Counted from the stretch's first letter, positions 25,694-36,273 are shown. The stretch is DNA of 64,000 nucleotides from Clostridium manihotivorum (GCF_004015185.1 NZ_CP025746.1:5721776-5785775), one strand, 5' to 3'. Notes: a model not told the origin generated them from the sequence alone. Numbers and translations: made by a program.

Positions 25694-26994
25694 TTTTGAC
25701 TCACCTCACTCATAGTAATTTCATATGAAGCTTTATTCAAAATTTTTATAACAGTATCAATTAACAAACTATTATATGCTTCCCAGGTCATTTTACTTGC
25801 AGTTTCTCTTGCATTTTCACTCATATAAGAAATACAGTCAGGGTTGCTTATAATTTTCTTAATACATTTAATTAAAGCCTCATCATCTGTTGCAGGAAAT
25901 ACATATCCATTGAATCCGTTAATTATATCATCATTTCCACCTGAATGGTCTGAACATATAATTGGCATTCCACAACTTTGAGCTTCTAACATAACCAAAG
26001 CATACCCCTCACATAAGCTAGGAAATATAAAAAAATCAGACTCTCTATACTGCTCAAATAAAACATCATGGGTTAAAAATCCAAGGAATCTAACGTTATC
26101 TAATTTACTTCCTCGCTTGTACAAGCATGAATTAGTATCATATTTACCCACTAAGTTAATGTCAACAACATCTGGTCCTAGTATTTCAGCAATGTTTAAC
26201 AAATGATGAATTCCTTTTCTATATATAATTCCACCTACATATAATAGTTTTAGAGGTTTATGAATTGTTTGCTTCTTTACATATGAAAACTGATCAGTAT
26301 TTACACCATAAGGAACAACCGAAATTCTATTGTCTTCTACACCACTAAATATCAAACTTTCTTTTACAATTTGAGAAGGGACAAGAAAATGAGATGCCAA
26401 ATCAATTTCATTCTTTACTCTATTGAGACTACTTTCTTCCCATACGTCGAGGTTTTCACTATAAACCCCAGTCTCTCCTGTTTTATTTACATCTCTTTGA
26501 AAAACATCTTTTGCATAAATTCTATTTGCTATTGACACATCTAAAATTCTTTTTATATGTGGAGCTTTTGCTTTTAGATATTCAAAAAGGGCTAGTGAAT
26601 TATAATCATAAGAGATAACAGCATCAACATTATTCTTTATAGCATACTTTGCAACCTTTTTTCCAAATCTGTCATTTAACCAATTATTCCACCAATATTT
26701 ATACTTTGATAAAAACTTGAGCCTAGGTAGAAATATATTAATAAGTCCATAAAGTTCAAAAAACTGATATACCTTTGAATCAGGTAGTGTATCAGACCTT
26801 CTAGATTTAGCCTTCTTTTTATCACTCCCAGTTAAAAGTTTGTTAGCAAAGTGCGTTATACTTCCAGGTTTGTCATATACAGTAGTTATATAATTAAATA
26901 GCATTCCTTTTTCATATAATGCAGTTGCAGTTTTGAAAGAATGCTGCTTACCAGGATGAGCAACAATTACTTTATACTTATTATCTTCTTGCAT
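25690..26994 (-). CDS. Glycosyltransferase family 4
   Basis: A 434-residue GT-B enzyme. The N-terminus KVIVAHPGKQHSFKTATALYEKG and the C-terminal motifs VVPYGVNTDQF, LLYVGGIIYRKGIHHLL, FLGFLTHDVLFEQYRESDFFIFPSLCEG and the E-x7-E element (EGYALVMLE) are typical of GT4. It overlaps the next gene by 4 bp and follows the GT2 gene by 2 bp, so it is firmly inside the cluster 2 operon. GAGGTC precedes the ATG. Donor unknown. Confidence 0.87.
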   Translation of the reverse strand: MQEDNKYKVIVAHPGKQHSFKTATALYEKGMLFNYITTVYDKPGSITHFANKLLTGSDKKKAKSRRSDTLPDSKVYQFFELYGLINIFLPRLKFLSKYKYWWNNWLNDRFGKKVAKYAIKNNVDAVISYDYNSLALFEYLKAKAPHIKRILDVSIANRIYAKDVFQRDVNKTGETGVYSENLDVWEESSLNRVKNEIDLASHFLVPSQIVKESLIFSGVEDNRISVVPYGVNTDQFSYVKKQTIHKPLKLLYVGGIIYRKGIHHLLNIAEILGPDVVDINLVGKYDTNSCLYKRGSKLDNVRFLGFLTHDVLFEQYRESDFFIFPSLCEGYALVMLEAQSCGMPIICSDHSGGNDDIINGFNGYVFPATDDEALIKCIKKIISNPDCISYMSENARETASKMTWEAYNSLLIDTVIKILNKASYEITMSEVSQN

Positions 26995-26996
26995 AT

Positions 26997-28010
26997 TTAA
27001 GACCTCACTAATCTTTTTATTTTTACTGAAAATATTGTTAGTAATGTAATTGCCATATCACTTTTATAAAAAGAAAGATATGCATATATTTTATTAATTT
27101 TACTAAAATTAGCTTTCTTAATTAGCGAACGAGAACATTCAGAATTTATTAGATTTATAATTTCTTTAGCCTGACTACGGCAAAGATCAAAACCTTCATA
27201 TAATAGTTGCAGGTAAGCCAGAGAAACTACATATGATTTTAACTTTGATATTTTTAACAGCTCGTCATCATATTCTTTATATTTATTAGAAGAACGTACT
27301 ATTTCATGCTTGTACCGCTCAACTCTAACCTGTAAATCAAAATAATTTTTACGAACTTTTGCACCTGCACCAGCTTCATAACAATCGTAATGTAAAAGAG
27401 GTCTATTAATATATGAACATATGCTAGCAAAAGATAAATATCTCAAAATAAATAAATAATCTTCTGCGTATGGAAGCCCTTCTATGAAACTTATTTTATT
27501 TTCAACTATTATATCCAGTCGATATAGCTTTCCCCAAGGAGCACACCCATATCTATTCAAAATATAAAACCTATATAGCTCATCTGCATCAAAATAAACA
27601 TTCCAATCTCTATTTAAGCTATCTATCCTAGTTCCAAAATTACCCTCAACATACCAATCCGAAAAACAATAATCTGAATTTGTTTTTATCATCATTGATA
27701 TCATATTTTCAATACAATCTTCTTCAATCCAATCATCAGCATCAAGAAAAAAAACAAACTTCCCAGATGAACTATCAATTCCTTTATTTCTAGCAGCACT
27801 TACGCCTTTGTTTTCTTGCCTTATATATATAATTTGCTTATTGTCTTGCCATAAATTATTTATTATTGATCCACTTTTATCATTACTTCCATCATCAATT
27901 ACGATTATTTCTATATATTTATAGGTTTGACTTATCACACTTGCTATACATCTCTCTATTGATTTTTCAGCGTTATATACCGGTACAATTACTGATACTA
28001 TTTCCTTCAT
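26997..28010 (-). CDS. Glycosyltransferase family 2
   Basis: A 337-residue GT-A enzyme starting MKEIVSVIVPVYNAEKSIERC, then VIDDGSNDKSG and FLDADDWIEED (metal-binding acids), and later PYAEDYLFILRYL. The ATG at 28008-28010 has GGAG 9 bp upstream and fits better than the GTG at 28023-28025. Its 5' end overlaps the 3' end of the polymerase gene. No membrane segment is seen. Donor and acceptor cannot be deduced. Confidence 0.87.
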   Translation of the reverse strand: MKEIVSVIVPVYNAEKSIERCIASVISQTYKYIEIIVIDDGSNDKSGSIINNLWQDNKQIIYIRQENKGVSAARNKGIDSSSGKFVFFLDADDWIEEDCIENMISMMIKTNSDYCFSDWYVEGNFGTRIDSLNRDWNVYFDADELYRFYILNRYGCAPWGKLYRLDIIVENKISFIEGLPYAEDYLFILRYLSFASICSYINRPLLHYDCYEAGAGAKVRKNYFDLQVRVERYKHEIVRSSNKYKEYDDELLKISKLKSYVVSLAYLQLLYEGFDLCRSQAKEIINLINSECSRSLIKKANFSKINKIYAYLSFYKSDMAITLLTIFSVKIKRLVRS

Positions 28011-29466
28011 AATTACATTCTCCACTTCTCACTCTACTCTTAAAATACTTATACATAAATGATATACACAAGAATATAAATATAGGATCCCAAACCATGT
28101 CTGTAACATATCCCCTAGTATATCTCATAAGATAATATAAGAATGAACACCACATAGCAAACTTAGTAGGATTATATAACACATTTTCTATTCTCTCTTC
28201 ATAAAGCAAAACTAGTTTGGCAAATACTAATACAAAAATTAATGTAAACCACCCAAAGTTCCACCACCACTCAGCTATACAGGATCCTCCCATACTAACT
28301 ACAGTATCATTTATATATTTTCCTCTCTGTGGCTGAGCTAGATATTCTGCAAATACCGAGTATTTAGCAAGCGGCATAACAACATTTAATTTTAACCCAG
28401 TATTTAAGATTGAAAAAATAACCCCGAATATATAAGTAATACCAAACAAGTAAGTACCTGTTTTGGGTACTGCAAGCTGCATCTGAATAACAGACTTAAT
28501 AGTTCCCCCCATCTCCAGCATCAAGTCACTAATAGGGCTAGTTTCTTTAATAACAGCTTTTAGTTGAATCCAAAAATTCGCATCAACACTCATGCTTCTA
28601 GTTTTTGTTACTATAGTAACTATATATATTCCTAAATAAACTATTACTATATTAAAGATCCTTATTTTAGGTTTAAAATAATAGAAATATATAATCAGTA
28701 TTGGAACTATAGTCTGTATTGTATTACCCTTTCTACCTGTAAAAAACATAAACGCTATATAATATATTAATGTTGGTATCATAACCCTTAAGCATTTCTT
28801 CTTATCATTTTTGTAACTAGCCATTAAAAGTAAAATACTTGGTAAAAACATCTTTGTAAACCAACCTAAAGGAATACCATGAAATGAAGTATCCGCAGAC
28901 ATAGTTCCAGTATATCCATCAGCTATCTTTGCTGATATCTGGACATAATTACTATACAAAGTTGGTAGTAAGGAAAGCAAAAAAAGGGTTATACCTACCT
29001 TTCTACAAATCTCAGCTTCAAAAGCACTATCAATATCTTTATCTAACCTTAACTTTCTATTTTTCTTAGAAGATACTATCAGACCAAAAACATAAAAGAT
29101 TATTACCATATTAGAAAAAAATAAGGCATTACAGGAATTCTGCTCTCCATATCTATAAAGCATAATATATTTATTGTATTCATGTAGATTAAATCCCATG
29201 ACGATAACAAGAGAAATATGAAATAGCCAAAGACTTAATAAAACAAAGAACTTAGGAGAAACAACTGCAAACCTCATACACTTCCAAACAACGATATAAT
29301 AAACAACTAGAATTGTAGAAAAAATAGCCATCCTGTATTCCCATCCGTTACTTACCTTATTCAAATCTGTAAATATATATGCCCATCCAAAGATTAGTGC
29401 ACTTAAACCTATTAATATTAAATTAAATTTACCAATCATAATCTTCATAATCAAATATTTCTCCAT
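27973..29466 (-). CDS. wzy: O-antigen/EPS polymerase-like membrane protein (Wzy)
   Basis: A 497-residue protein with about twelve hydrophobic segments and a large polar loop late in the sequence (roughly 300-400, containing KTRSMSVDANFW and AQPQRGKYINDTVVSMGGSC). This topology, with next to no sequence signature, is typical of Wzy polymerases of the OAG/EpsG/WzyE-like groups. It lies between an acetyltransferase and a GT2 gene in a cluster that otherwise lacks a polymerase. The ATG at 29464-29466 directly follows the preceding stop; another ATG six codons in, with GGAG upstream, is an alternative start. Confidence 0.7.
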   Translation of the reverse strand: MEKYLIMKIMIGKFNLILIGLSALIFGWAYIFTDLNKVSNGWEYRMAIFSTILVVYYIVVWKCMRFAVVSPKFFVLLSLWLFHISLVIVMGFNLHEYNKYIMLYRYGEQNSCNALFFSNMVIIFYVFGLIVSSKKNRKLRLDKDIDSAFEAEICRKVGITLFLLSLLPTLYSNYVQISAKIADGYTGTMSADTSFHGIPLGWFTKMFLPSILLLMASYKNDKKKCLRVMIPTLIYYIAFMFFTGRKGNTIQTIVPILIIYFYYFKPKIRIFNIVIVYLGIYIVTIVTKTRSMSVDANFWIQLKAVIKETSPISDLMLEMGGTIKSVIQMQLAVPKTGTYLFGITYIFGVIFSILNTGLKLNVVMPLAKYSVFAEYLAQPQRGKYINDTVVSMGGSCIAEWWWNFGWFTLIFVLVFAKLVLLYEERIENVLYNPTKFAMWCSFLYYLMRYTRGYVTDMVWDPIFIFLCISFMYKYFKSRVRSGECNYEGNSISNCTGI

Positions 29467-30027
29467 TTATATTGAATTATTAACATATTCTTTTGCACCC
29501 TTATAAGATATAACTCTCCCTGGTATCCCTACCACAACGGCATCATCAGCAACTGATTTATTCAGAACACAATTTGTGCCTACAGCCACGTTATTACCTA
29601 CAGTAATTCCTCCAATAATCTTCGATCCTGGAGCCATATAAACATTGTCACCAATAATAGGAAACTCCTTAATACCATCTTTAATAACCATACCTACTGT
29701 ACACCCTTGTGAGATAGTCATATTTTTACCAACTTTTTTAGGCGCTAAAACAATATTAGATATATGAAAAATTAGTAAGCCTGGTCCTATGTCAGCATTA
29801 TATGAAATGTCATATCCGTATTTATACTTATAATGTTTAAAAAACACTAACGCTACTGGGAATATAGTGTACTTCGTATAGATTTTTTTCTTAGCGAAAC
29901 AGCATATTCTTAACCAAACAGAGAATCTGAAGCCTTCAGCAGTTAAATATTGTTTTATAAAATCCTTTATTCTTGTATTTCCACAATACCTATACAAATC
30001 TGCCTTGATAAAATCACAACACCCCAC
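29467..30027 (-). CDS. Serine acetyltransferase-like hexapeptide acyltransferase
   Basis: A 186-residue protein whose C-terminal two thirds form a left-handed beta-helix (ADIGPGLLIFHISNIVLAPKK, VGKNMTISQGCTVG, IGDNVYMAPGSKIIGG, VGNNVAVGTNCVLNK), ending VVGIPGRVIS. It resembles CysE-type enzymes, but the EPS context and short N-terminal domain point to acetylation of a sugar or sugar nucleotide rather than of serine. It overlaps the fused glycosyltransferase gene by 14 bp and ends directly before the polymerase start. Confidence 0.8.
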   Translation of the reverse strand: MGCCDFIKADLYRYCGNTRIKDFIKQYLTAEGFRFSVWLRICCFAKKKIYTKYTIFPVALVFFKHYKYKYGYDISYNADIGPGLLIFHISNIVLAPKKVGKNMTISQGCTVGMVIKDGIKEFPIIGDNVYMAPGSKIIGGITVGNNVAVGTNCVLNKSVADDAVVVGIPGRVISYKGAKEYVNNSI

Positions 30028-32308
30028 TTATGATCTCATCTCCTAAGTTATAGAAATATACCTTATCCCATATATATGCTTCATATAATTTGGCTGCTGC
30101 TTCTGTTGTAAATCCTCTTCTCTGTAGAGAAATTATCCTAGTTTCTTTATCTGGTATATTTACCTTTGACATTTCAATTATCGCTTTAATCCATACATCT
30201 ATTTCCTCCTCTAACGACAAGTACTTGACCAAGCCTAAGTGCATATCTACTTCATCTGTTATTGATGATGATATTACAGTTGGCACTCCAGCTGCTTGGC
30301 TCTCTATAGTAACTGTAGGTAATCCCTCAAAGTGCGATGGCAATACTGTTATGTCTATAATATTCAATAGCCTATTAACATCCTCACGTCTACCTAAAAA
30401 TCTGGTTACATCTTCACATTTATTCTTACTTATTTCTGCCTCTATACGTTCCTTCTCTTTCCCAACTCCTATAAATAACCATACAAATTTAATATTTAGT
30501 TCTTTCATTCTCTTAATAATATTCACCATAAAATCATGATTCTTTTGATACCCAAACTGTCCTATGTGAGCAATAACTAAAGAATTTTCCCCAATATTGA
30601 GAGAACTTTTAATTTCTACTTTTTCTTCTTCCCCTATATCGCTTATAAATTTATCAACATTTATGCTATTTGGTATATGCATTACCTTTCCCTTACTTAC
30701 AACAGAATTTCCAAAGATGTATTGAGACGCTAACTTACTACAAGATGCCAGCCTATTTGCAGATACTCTTGTTATTAGCCTAGATACCACCATCTTTAAT
30801 TTGTTATACCAAAATTCACTTCCTTTATCTGCTGTAGCATGTCCATGTATAATAATATTTTTAATTCCACATATTCTTGCTAATATAGAAAAGTACATTC
30901 CTTTAAATCCAATTATATGGATATGGACAGCATAATACGGTTCGTTGCTATTTAGAATTGAGCAATATTCTTTAATACTCCTAAATAATGTTCTAATCCT
31001 TATCTTTCTTAAAGTAAATAACCTTCCGCTTTTCTTTACGATTTCTTCAGCAAAATCCTCACTATAATGAGAAAAGCTTACAACATCAATTATAACTTTA
31101 TTAGTGTCTATTGAGTTTACTAGATTTCTAACTGTTGAGGATATGCCTCCCCCAAACCCAGGAATAACGTGTAACACTCTTCTGGGCTTCTCATTAATAC
31201 CACTCATTTGCTCTTCTCCTAATATACTTTCAAAAATTTCATTATGTCTTTCAGCCATAGACTCGATGGTATATTTTTGTGCCACATTTAAACTTGCAAA
31301 ACTTACCTTTTCATTCATTCCTACCATGAATTCTCTTATAGCTGCAAAAAGCTGTTTTTCATCATCGCTATTAACTAATGCTCCGTTTTCTTGTTCATGA
31401 ACCATTTCTATTCCTGCTACACACTTATCCGTTGTAATAACAGGTAATCCATAAGCCATAGCCTCGTTTACAACTAGCCCCCAAATATCTTCCCTAGTTG
31501 GCAGTACAAAAAGATCGGCAGACTTGTAGTATTCCGCTAACTGTGTTTTTTCCATGAAATCTACAAAATGAACATTAGTAAGCTTCATTTCTTTTTGCAT
31601 ATTGATATACTCTTCTGTAGGCTTACCTCCAACAATATATACACCTATGGATTTATCCAAATTCATACAGGCTTTTAGTAAGATATCATACCCTTTACGG
31701 TAAATAAACTGACCAACAGAAATGATAACCTTATTTTCTGCAATATTTAATTTTTTTCTTAATGAACCTTTTTCATAATTTGTTACAGGCTCATTTAAAA
31801 CATCTTTTTCACTAATGGATGTAAATGGATATGTATACACCCTATTAATATCAGCACCATAATGAACTAGATAATCATTAGTGGTTTTTCCTGTACTAAG
31901 CCATGCTTGAGCAGAGCCAATAAAATACTTTTTAATATTGTAGATAACTCTTCTCTCCTGTTTTATCAATCCACCATCAGAACTAATGATGTACGGTATT
32001 CTCTTATGCTTCATATATAATTGTGCTATCATCTGAGAAACGGTTGAATATACTCCTATTATGATAAAATCATAGTTATTTTTCTTAATACTGCTTATTA
32101 CTCCAAATGAAATACGTTTATCCCTTATCTTAAAGCCCTTTAAAAAGATAGGGGTAAAATGCTCAAAATTTGTTTCCATCCAACTCTTTTCTCTATAGCT
32201 TACATTGTCTAACTCAAATATAACTGTTAAGTCACATAGTTTTCCAAGTTCATTAAAAAATTGAACTTTATATGGTGCAGGTACAGTTGTTACATATAAA
32301 ACTTTCAT
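30014..32308 (-). CDS. Two-domain tandem glycosyltransferase (GT4-GT4 fusion)
   Basis: A 764-residue protein made of two complete GT-B units. The first starts MKVLYVTTVPAPYKVQFFNE and shows ISVGQFIYRKGYDILL, VDFMEKTQLAEYYKSADLFV and EDIWGLVVNEAM. The second begins at about residue 375 with RRVLHVIPGFGGGISSTV, then HIPNSINVDKF, AHIGQFGYQKNH, FLGRREDVNRLL and EGLPTVTIE. At the junction an ATG (31205-31207) carries its own AGGAG 8 bp upstream, so the second half may also be made separately (397 residues). Two linkages of the repeat unit could be made by one polypeptide. Donors unknown. Confidence 0.85.
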   Translation of the reverse strand: MKVLYVTTVPAPYKVQFFNELGKLCDLTVIFELDNVSYREKSWMETNFEHFTPIFLKGFKIRDKRISFGVISSIKKNNYDFIIIGVYSTVSQMIAQLYMKHKRIPYIISSDGGLIKQERRVIYNIKKYFIGSAQAWLSTGKTTNDYLVHYGADINRVYTYPFTSISEKDVLNEPVTNYEKGSLRKKLNIAENKVIISVGQFIYRKGYDILLKACMNLDKSIGVYIVGGKPTEEYINMQKEMKLTNVHFVDFMEKTQLAEYYKSADLFVLPTREDIWGLVVNEAMAYGLPVITTDKCVAGIEMVHEQENGALVNSDDEKQLFAAIREFMVGMNEKVSFASLNVAQKYTIESMAERHNEIFESILGEEQMSGINEKPRRVLHVIPGFGGGISSTVRNLVNSIDTNKVIIDVVSFSHYSEDFAEEIVKKSGRLFTLRKIRIRTLFRSIKEYCSILNSNEPYYAVHIHIIGFKGMYFSILARICGIKNIIIHGHATADKGSEFWYNKLKMVVSRLITRVSANRLASCSKLASQYIFGNSVVSKGKVMHIPNSINVDKFISDIGEEEKVEIKSSLNIGENSLVIAHIGQFGYQKNHDFMVNIIKRMKELNIKFVWLFIGVGKEKERIEAEISKNKCEDVTRFLGRREDVNRLLNIIDITVLPSHFEGLPTVTIESQAAGVPTVISSSITDEVDMHLGLVKYLSLEEEIDVWIKAIIEMSKVNIPDKETRIISLQRRGFTTEAAAKLYEAYIWDKVYFYNLGDEIISGVL

Positions 32309-32318
32309 ACTATCACCC

Positions 32319-33461
32319 TTATTTAGATTGCAAATGTATATAGTAATTTTTTATATCTTCTTGACAATTAATTTTTCTCAACACATACTCTCTATTTTTA
32401 CAAGTTAATTCTCTAAACTCTTTATCATCAATATCTACTAATCTACCTATAATATCTCTAAACCCATCTTTATTAGAAAGGCTTTCAATAAATCCTCCAT
32501 TTCCATCACAATCATCCCAAGGAGTTACCCCCTTACTAAGTATCATCAAACAGTTATTCATCATTGCCTCAACTATAACATGTCCATAGTTTTCTCCTAA
32601 GGTTGGGAAAAAAAATGCATGATACTTCTCAAATATATGTGGAACCTCACTATGTGAAACTTCTCCTTTATAGGATACTTTAACATTTTCAGGTAGTTCT
32701 TTTATAATATTTTCACATTCCTGCCAATAAGCTTTGTCCTCCATAGGACCGTATATATCAAAAATAACATTCCCTATCTTTACTTTCTTAAGAACCTCTA
32801 GTGCAAATTTAATATTTTTCTTAGGAAATATTCGTGAAACAAACACTAGCCTCAATTCACCAGTTCTTTTATGTATTGCTGGCTCCCTAACTTCAAACTT
32901 AGCTGGTAGGTTTGGTACAACAAAAACATCTGCCTTTGGAAACCTCTTTTTTATATCTTTTTCTTCTAGCTTACTAGTAGCATGCCATCTTACGTTTCTG
33001 TACAAACCAATAAGCCTACAAAGTAATATATAGGTGTACTTCTTTATTTTCTTATTTTCACAACCTCCAGTAAAATCACCTCTTGGCGTAAGAATTATAT
33101 TGACTTTTCTTAATCTACCTAATCTTCTTAATATAAGAGGCTTTATTGTAAATATTGGAGAAAAGAAACCATTAAGGTAAATACTATCAAACTCAGTCTC
33201 ATTTAGAAGTTTTCTAAATCCACCTAATGTCTGCATTTCAGGACTCATATAAAAAACTTTCGCTTGTCCAACGCAGTTCCATTGATTAATTTTAATATTC
33301 TCATATGGTTTATCTGATTTATAATCCCTATCAGCTGTTAGTACTAAAAACTCAAACTTTTCCGCAAGATTTTCAACCATATTCAAACATGACTGTATTG
33401 GGCCACCGCCTTTATAGCCCGGAATATATTGTCCATTTAATATCAATACTTTTTTCTTCAT
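32319..33461 (-). CDS. Glycosyltransferase family 4
   Basis: A 380-residue GT-B enzyme: LILNGQYIPGYKGGGPIQSCLNM at the N-terminus, ILTPRGDF in the middle, and LVFVSRIFPKKNIKFALEVL, YKGEVSHSEVPHIFEKYHAFFFPTLGENYGHVIVEAM at the C-terminus with the E-x7-E pair. It is 17 bp after the GT2 gene and 10 bp before the fused glycosyltransferase. AAGGAGATAAG precedes the ATG. Donor unknown. Confidence 0.87.
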   Translation of the reverse strand: MKKKVLILNGQYIPGYKGGGPIQSCLNMVENLAEKFEFLVLTADRDYKSDKPYENIKINQWNCVGQAKVFYMSPEMQTLGGFRKLLNETEFDSIYLNGFFSPIFTIKPLILRRLGRLRKVNIILTPRGDFTGGCENKKIKKYTYILLCRLIGLYRNVRWHATSKLEEKDIKKRFPKADVFVVPNLPAKFEVREPAIHKRTGELRLVFVSRIFPKKNIKFALEVLKKVKIGNVIFDIYGPMEDKAYWQECENIIKELPENVKVSYKGEVSHSEVPHIFEKYHAFFFPTLGENYGHVIVEAMMNNCLMILSKGVTPWDDCDGNGGFIESLSNKDGFRDIIGRLVDIDDKEFRELTCKNREYVLRKINCQEDIKNYYIHLQSK

Positions 33462-33478
33462 CTTATCTCCTTAATCAA

Positions 33479-34369
33479 CTATTTTAAATCTCCTGGTTCA
33501 TTTAATGTTATATTAAACTTACTACACTCAAAGAGTTTAGAGTCTACTAAAAATCTATACCAATAGGCCTGAAGAAAATGATATATCTTGCCCTCTTTTC
33601 CATCTAAGAAACCTAATCTTAAATAATATCTATATATGAAATAAATATGAGCTCTAAAAAAAAGCGGTAATTTATAATATCCTCTATTTTTAATAACCCT
33701 TTTTCTAAAGGCTTGAGCACTATTTAACCCATTGTTAGATAGCTCTTCCTTATCATCTTTATTTGATACTTTTAATTGATAATCTAAGACTTCTCTATTA
33801 GAGTACCAATTATGTTTATGTGTCCACCATTCCAAACTTTTATTATTGTTATCAATAATATCATTATCGAATGTGGTAAGTTCTCCCTCTAATATTACAA
33901 TGTGCTCATCCATAAGCTTTTGCTCACACTTTCCGAATCCAGTTCTAAAGATTCTTAAAAGTAGTTCTGGATACTTACCTCCATGTTTAATCCATCTTCC
34001 CATAAAATAAACTCTTCTTTTCAATACGATTCCCTTTATAGTATCTTCAACTAATGGTAGCTTGCTTACCATTTCCTCTACTAATTCGGGTGTTACCTCC
34101 TCATCAGCATCCATACGCATTGTCCAACTTGTAGTAATCTCAGTATTATTGAATGCCCAATTTAGTTGAGTCGCATGATCAATAAATTTATTTTCATAGA
34201 AACCTATCTCATTAGTTTTACCTAACTTTTCACATAATAGCTTTGTCCCATCAGTACTATAGCTATCTACAATAACAAATCTCTTGGCAATACCTCTAAA
34301 GGATTCAATGCATTTACATAAGTTTTCTTCTTCATTTTTAGTTAGTATTACTACTGTTAGATCTAACAT
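33479..34369 (-). CDS. Glycosyltransferase family 2 (WaaE/KdtX-like)
   Basis: A 296-residue GT-A enzyme with the LTVVILTKNEEENLCKCIES start, VIVDSYSTDGT, and the metal motif MRMDADEEVTPEL. This form, with TKNEE and DADEE, is typical of the lipopolysaccharide core beta-glycosyltransferase subgroup. A C-terminal helical segment, HIYFIYRYYLRLGFLDG, is common in that group and may bind the membrane. GAGGTTGTATAAGT precedes the ATG. It follows fcl in cluster 2. Confidence 0.85.
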   Translation of the reverse strand: MLDLTVVILTKNEEENLCKCIESFRGIAKRFVIVDSYSTDGTKLLCEKLGKTNEIGFYENKFIDHATQLNWAFNNTEITTSWTMRMDADEEVTPELVEEMVSKLPLVEDTIKGIVLKRRVYFMGRWIKHGGKYPELLLRIFRTGFGKCEQKLMDEHIVILEGELTTFDNDIIDNNNKSLEWWTHKHNWYSNREVLDYQLKVSNKDDKEELSNNGLNSAQAFRKRVIKNRGYYKLPLFFRAHIYFIYRYYLRLGFLDGKEGKIYHFLQAYWYRFLVDSKLFECSKFNITLNEPGDLK

Positions 34370-34421
34370 ACTTATACAACCTCATTTATTTATATTTTCC
34401 GATCTAAATTATATCTAAATA

Positions 34422-35351
34422 TTAATTGTAATTTTCATTAAACCAATCATAAGCGACTTTCAGACCATCTCTTAAATTGACACTATGTCTCCAGCCAAGC
34501 TCACGCAGTTTACTTACATCACAAAGCTTTCTAGGTGTCCCATCTGGCATTGAACTATTAAACACAACATTTCCTTCATACCCAACAACTTCTTTAACTA
34601 TTTGAGCAAGCTCACCAATACTTAACTCTTCACCTGTACCAATATTTACATGCTGTAGTCCATCATAGTTTTCCATTAGGAATACGCATCCATCTGCCAT
34701 ATCATCTACATATAAAAACTCTCTTAGTGGCTTTCCTGTTCCCCAAACTTCTACATTAGGAGCATTATTTACTTTAGCTTCGTGGAATTTTCTTATGAGT
34801 GCAGGTAACACATGAGAATTGTTTAAATCAAAGTTATCATTAGGTCCATAAAGATTTGTAGGCATACAGCTTATGAAGTTATCTCCATATTGCTTTTTAT
34901 AAAACTTACACATTTCAAGTCCTGCTATCTTAGCAATGGCATAAGCCTCATTAGTTTCTTCAAGAGAGTCTGTTAGTAGGTATTCTTCTTTTATTGGTTG
35001 GGGTGCCATCTTGGGATATATACATGTACTCCCTAGAAAAAGAAGCTTTTTCACCTTATAGTCATGAGCAGCTTTTATGATATTGCTTTCAATCATTAGG
35101 TTTTCATATATGAAGTCAGCTGGATAGGTGTTATTAGCATTTATTCCACCTACCTTGGCAGCTGCTAGGAAAACATATTCTGGTTTTTCTCTCTGGAAAA
35201 ACTCTCTTACTTCTGCTTGGTTAGTCAAATCAAGTTCTTGATGAGTTCTATATATTAGGTTGTTATAGCCCTTTTTCTTAAGATTTCTTACTATGGCTGA
35301 TCCTACTAGTCCTCTATGTCCTGCTACATATATCTTGCTATCTTTATTCAA
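34422..35351 (-). CDS. fcl: GDP-L-fucose synthase, cluster 2 copy
   Basis: A 309-residue paralogue of the enzyme at 2253-3200, with the same GHRGLVGSAIV, GSTCIYPKMAPQPIKE, YAIAK and PTNLYGPNDNFD motifs, and a TTG start at 35349-35351 that is well supported by GGAGGAG. Sequence differences are scattered and mostly conservative, so neither copy looks degraded. It lies just after the glycosyltransferase gene split by IS110, so its transcription may depend on read-through of that element. Confidence 0.93.
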   Translation of the reverse strand: MNKDSKIYVAGHRGLVGSAIVRNLKKKGYNNLIYRTHQELDLTNQAEVREFFQREKPEYVFLAAAKVGGINANNTYPADFIYENLMIESNIIKAAHDYKVKKLLFLGSTCIYPKMAPQPIKEEYLLTDSLEETNEAYAIAKIAGLEMCKFYKKQYGDNFISCMPTNLYGPNDNFDLNNSHVLPALIRKFHEAKVNNAPNVEVWGTGKPLREFLYVDDMADGCVFLMENYDGLQHVNIGTGEELSIGELAQIVKEVVGYEGNVVFNSSMPDGTPRKLCDVSKLRELGWRHSVNLRDGLKVAYDWFNENYN

Positions 35352-35384
35352 TCAAATCTCCTCCTATCAATAAATATGCTTATA

Positions 35385-36273
35385 TTACACTTGTAGAATT
35401 TTTTCTTTATATCTCTCAATTGACTGTTCTTTTTTTAGATTGGCTTCTAAGAATCTTCTTCCTAGAATCCCAGTTGCTTTTATATCTAACCTTCCTTCTA
35501 TAATATCTAGTAAGGCTTCATATATCCCTTCATAATCACCAGGATCTATACATATACCACAATTGGCTTCTTCGATTATTCTTCTAGCTTCAGAACCATG
35601 TTCTAGTACACCTAATACACTTTTACCTGCTGCCATTACTCCATACAACTTACTAGGTACTGAAACTCCCTTTATTCCTTTTGCATTTATAACCCAGTGA
35701 ACATCCGCAGCATTTAGAGAATAGTTTAAGTCAGCCTTATCTTGATAAGGTATAAAGACAACATTATCTAATCCATTACCTTCAGCATAACTCACGAGCT
35801 TGTCTTTAACAGATCCATCACCTACAAAAGCAAAAATGACCTGATTATTTTCTTTAAATCGGTCTGCTATTTTAATTATGTTTTCAAGATCATAGTAAAG
35901 TCCCAGATTACCGGAGTACATAATTGTAAGCTTATTAGTAAGGTTATATTTTTTCTTAAAATCTACTACATTAGAGTTGTACTGATCTAATGGAAAAATC
36001 TCCTGTTCATCTATCCAGTTATTAATTATGGCTACATCCTTTATATTTTTTTTGCTTAGTCTCTTTATTAAGGTTTCCTCCATGTCTCTTCCAACAAGAA
36101 TGATTTGAGAGGCACTCTTGCAACTTATACAATCAACTTTTTTTGCAAGCTTTAATATGAACTTATTTTTTGAATACCCTACAGCTTCAGTCTGCTCAGG
36201 ATTGAAGTCTTGAATATTATATATAAGTTTAGCTCTTTTTAGTTTGCTGCCAATAACACCCAACACCCCACCT
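35385..36273 (-). pseudogene. 3' part of WcaI-like glycosyltransferase, cut by IS110
   Basis: Encodes the C-terminal part of a GT4 enzyme: GGVLGVIGSKLKRAKLIYNIQDFNPEQ through MYSGNLGLYYDLENII and SVPSKLYGVMAAGKSVLG to the stop. Its first codons lie at the IS110 left end, with the native N-terminus at 38092-38443. Joining the two parts at a shared CT dinucleotide gives an uninterrupted 412-codon frame, the same length as the intact paralogue at 4434-5672. An ATG near the junction would give a 293-residue product without the acceptor domain, unlikely to be active. Confidence 0.92.
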
